Source: RBG-16-57-11 sp964503145 (GTDB lineage: Bacteria > Chloroflexota > Anaerolineae > Anaerolineales > UBA4823). From it: DNA of 64,000 nucleotides. Where the stretch lies: positions 200,735 to 264,734 of the forward strand of contig CAZCYV010000003.1 in NCBI GenBank assembly GCA_964503145.1. Direction: 5' to 3'. The position numbers were made by a program, and so were the translations under genes. The notes below the pieces were generated by a model. The model was not told where the DNA came from, ran no database searches, and saw nothing but the letters and a program-made list of their open reading frames with translations. Numbering within the stretch: position 1 is the stretch's first letter; each line of letters starts with the position of its first letter. Positions 63,105-64,000 of the stretch are shown here, one piece after another.

Positions 63105-63122
63105 CACTTTAGATTCATGACA
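63094..63122 (+). repeat. 29-base shared element, copy 2 (upstream of the HdeD gene)
   Basis: 27 of 29 bases match copy 1 at 60692. Here two TAGCACTTT half-sites (63091-63099 and 63102-63110) are clear, spaced 11 bases. It overlaps the stop codon of the glycosyltransferase gene and ends 75 bases before the HdeD start, close to the 82 bases in copy 1. Confidence 0.72.
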
Positions 63123-63197
63123 CCTTACCCATCAGAGTGTATGATCAGAATAATCAAGAATCAATCTAAGGAAAATGATGAATTGGAGGAATAACCC

Positions 63198-63764
63198 ATG
63201 TTAGAAAAATTTACACAAAACTGGTGGATGTTCGCTGTGCGCGGAGTAGCCGCCCTCATCTTTGGCGTCCTGGCGCTGATCTGGCCCGGACAGGCGCTGC
63301 AAGCCCTGGTTCTGGTGTTCGGCGCTTATGCGTTGGTGGATGGCATCTTCGCCGTGTTCGCCAGCATTGCTGCTCGTGGTTACTTCGACCGCTGGTGGGC
63401 AGTGCTGTTGGAAGGCCTGGTAGGGATCCTCGTCGGGTTGTTGACATTCTTCTGGCCCAACGTAACCGCACTCGTCCTGGTGTATTTCATTGCCGCCTGG
63501 GCGCTGGTCACGGGCATTTTCGAGATCGTGGCTGCTATCCAGCTCCGACGTGTGATCACGGGTGAATGGATGTATATCCTCGGCGGCCTGCTCTCTATTA
63601 TCTTCGGCGTTCTGCTGTTCGTATTTCCGGGCGCGGGCGCAGTAAGCTTGGTGTGGATGATCGGCATTTATGCTATCGTCTTCGGAATCTCGGAGATGGT
63701 CTTCGCCTTCCGCCTGCGCGGACTGCGGCACGAGCTTGAGTCAGCCGCCGCATCGGGTAGATGA
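63198..63764 (+). CDS. HdeD/DUF308 family membrane protein, 188 residues
   Basis: Six transmembrane helices in three pairs, each with the repeat GxxxLxxPxxA-like block (GVLALIWPGQALQALVLVFG, GLLTFFWPNVTALVLVYFIA and GVLLFVFPGAGAVSLVWMIG). This triple repeat is the DUF308/HdeD layout. HdeD is linked to acid or envelope stress resistance; exact role unknown. GGAGG stands just upstream of the ATG. Confidence 0.92.
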   Translation: MLEKFTQNWWMFAVRGVAALIFGVLALIWPGQALQALVLVFGAYALVDGIFAVFASIAARGYFDRWWAVLLEGLVGILVGLLTFFWPNVTALVLVYFIAAWALVTGIFEIVAAIQLRRVITGEWMYILGGLLSIIFGVLLFVFPGAGAVSLVWMIGIYAIVFGISEMVFAFRLRGLRHELESAAASGR

Positions 63765-63829
63765 TGATGACCCAATAAGGCTTTGTTGGATGTGATCGGA
63801 GCACCGGTCAGTATGAATTGCTTCGTGTA

Positions 63830-63862
63830 TCAGATTTCAGATTGAACATGTGTCAGATTTCA
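63830..63862 (+). repeat. Direct repeat upstream of the DUF1269-like gene
   Basis: TCAGATTTCA occurs at 63830-63839 and again at 63853-63862, 23 bases apart, just before the ribosome-binding site of the last gene. A regulator site or chance; there is no third copy in the window end. Confidence 0.4.
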
Positions 63863-63882
63863 AGAAGAAAAGGAGAAATATC

Positions 63883-64000
63883 ATGGACAAGTATCTAGTA
63901 GTTGGTTTCGATAGTGAGCTCAAGGCCTATGAGGGTTCAAGGGCCCTCCAGGATCTGCAGAATGAAGGCAGCATCAACCTGTATGCAAAGGTCGTGATCG
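63883..64000 (+). CDS. DUF1269-like stress protein, N-terminal end (partial)
   Basis: Only 39 codons are present before the window ends. MDKYLVVGFDSELKAYEGSR with ALQDLQNEGSINLYAKVVI resembles the opening of DUF1269 membrane proteins (a glycine-zipper stress family). AAGGAG lies about 8 bases before the ATG. It continues the stress cluster. Confidence 0.7.
   Translation, partial: MDKYLVVGFDSELKAYEGSRALQDLQNEGSINLYAKVVI

Noticed and set aside
1..64000. CRISPR array
   Set aside because: No series of regularly spaced direct repeats was seen; the only near-identical repeat pair is the two-copy element at 60692 and 63094.

Overview
Probable source: a Chloroflexota bacterium, most likely of the Anaerolineae type. 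This is inferred from gene content, not from a marker gene. The clues are a SpoVS protein outside any sporulation locus, secreted proteins with Thr/Pro-rich 'TPTP' linkers, a MalT-like LuxR ATPase, tandem M3 oligopeptidases and GC-rich coding sequence. All calls come from reading translations and motifs by eye; no database search was possible.

Left flank (1-8054). The end of succinate dehydrogenase iron-sulfur subunit and its terminator come first. A leftward run follows: gatC, gatA, two tandem M3 oligoendopeptidases, an aldo/keto reductase and the remnant of an O-methyltransferase, mostly overlapping or with gaps under 25 bases. An unrelated hypothetical gene lies at 305-1483.

Defence island (about 8085-33437). 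A broken gene with a serine-recombinase-like C-terminus marks the left edge. A sigma-70-like promoter and a two-hairpin leader come next, then 14 genes all on the + strand, mostly overlapping or separated by a few tens of bases. In order they are: SNF2 helicase (DrmD-like); a von Willebrand A protein, a PP2C phosphatase and a membrane-anchored kinase with an OB-fold-like region (a TerY-P-type triad); a helix-hairpin-helix glycosylase-like protein; a UDG-fold protein; a GIY-YIG protein; a 1541-residue Eco57I-like DNA methylase; an Mrr-like endonuclease; an McrC-like DUF2357 nuclease; an McrB-like AAA ATPase; a second UDG-fold-like protein; a RusA-like protein; and a 1772-residue DEAD/DUF1998 helicase with a STAS-like N-terminus and a Vsr-like C-terminus. 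The set resembles parts of class 1 DISARM, Druantia (DruE) and McrBC, but matches none of them completely. My reading is a composite restriction-like antiviral system whose effectors may be gated by protein phosphorylation. This is the main discovery candidate of the window.

Right flank (34056-56062) is ordinary chromosome: an esterase lipoprotein, spoVS, an alanine-glyoxylate aminotransferase-like enzyme, two related membrane proteins, a lipoprotein, recD2, a GT39-like glycosyltransferase, an LCP protein, an ABC-F protein, an MFS transporter, split glutamine-dependent NAD synthetase (nadE plus a separate glutaminase), an Lgt-like membrane protein, NfeD plus a band-7 protein, a RimI-like acetyltransferase, RNase D and a beta-CASP metallo-hydrolase.

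Right end (56075-64000). A tRNA-Ser(CGA) is followed by an IS630-family element with a frameshifted transposase. Then come a MalT-like LuxR regulator and a stress cluster (BON/PRC-barrel protein, MGDG-synthase-like glycosyltransferase, HdeD-like protein, DUF1269-like protein). A 29-base near-identical repeat sits at similar distances upstream of the BON and HdeD genes, suggesting shared control.
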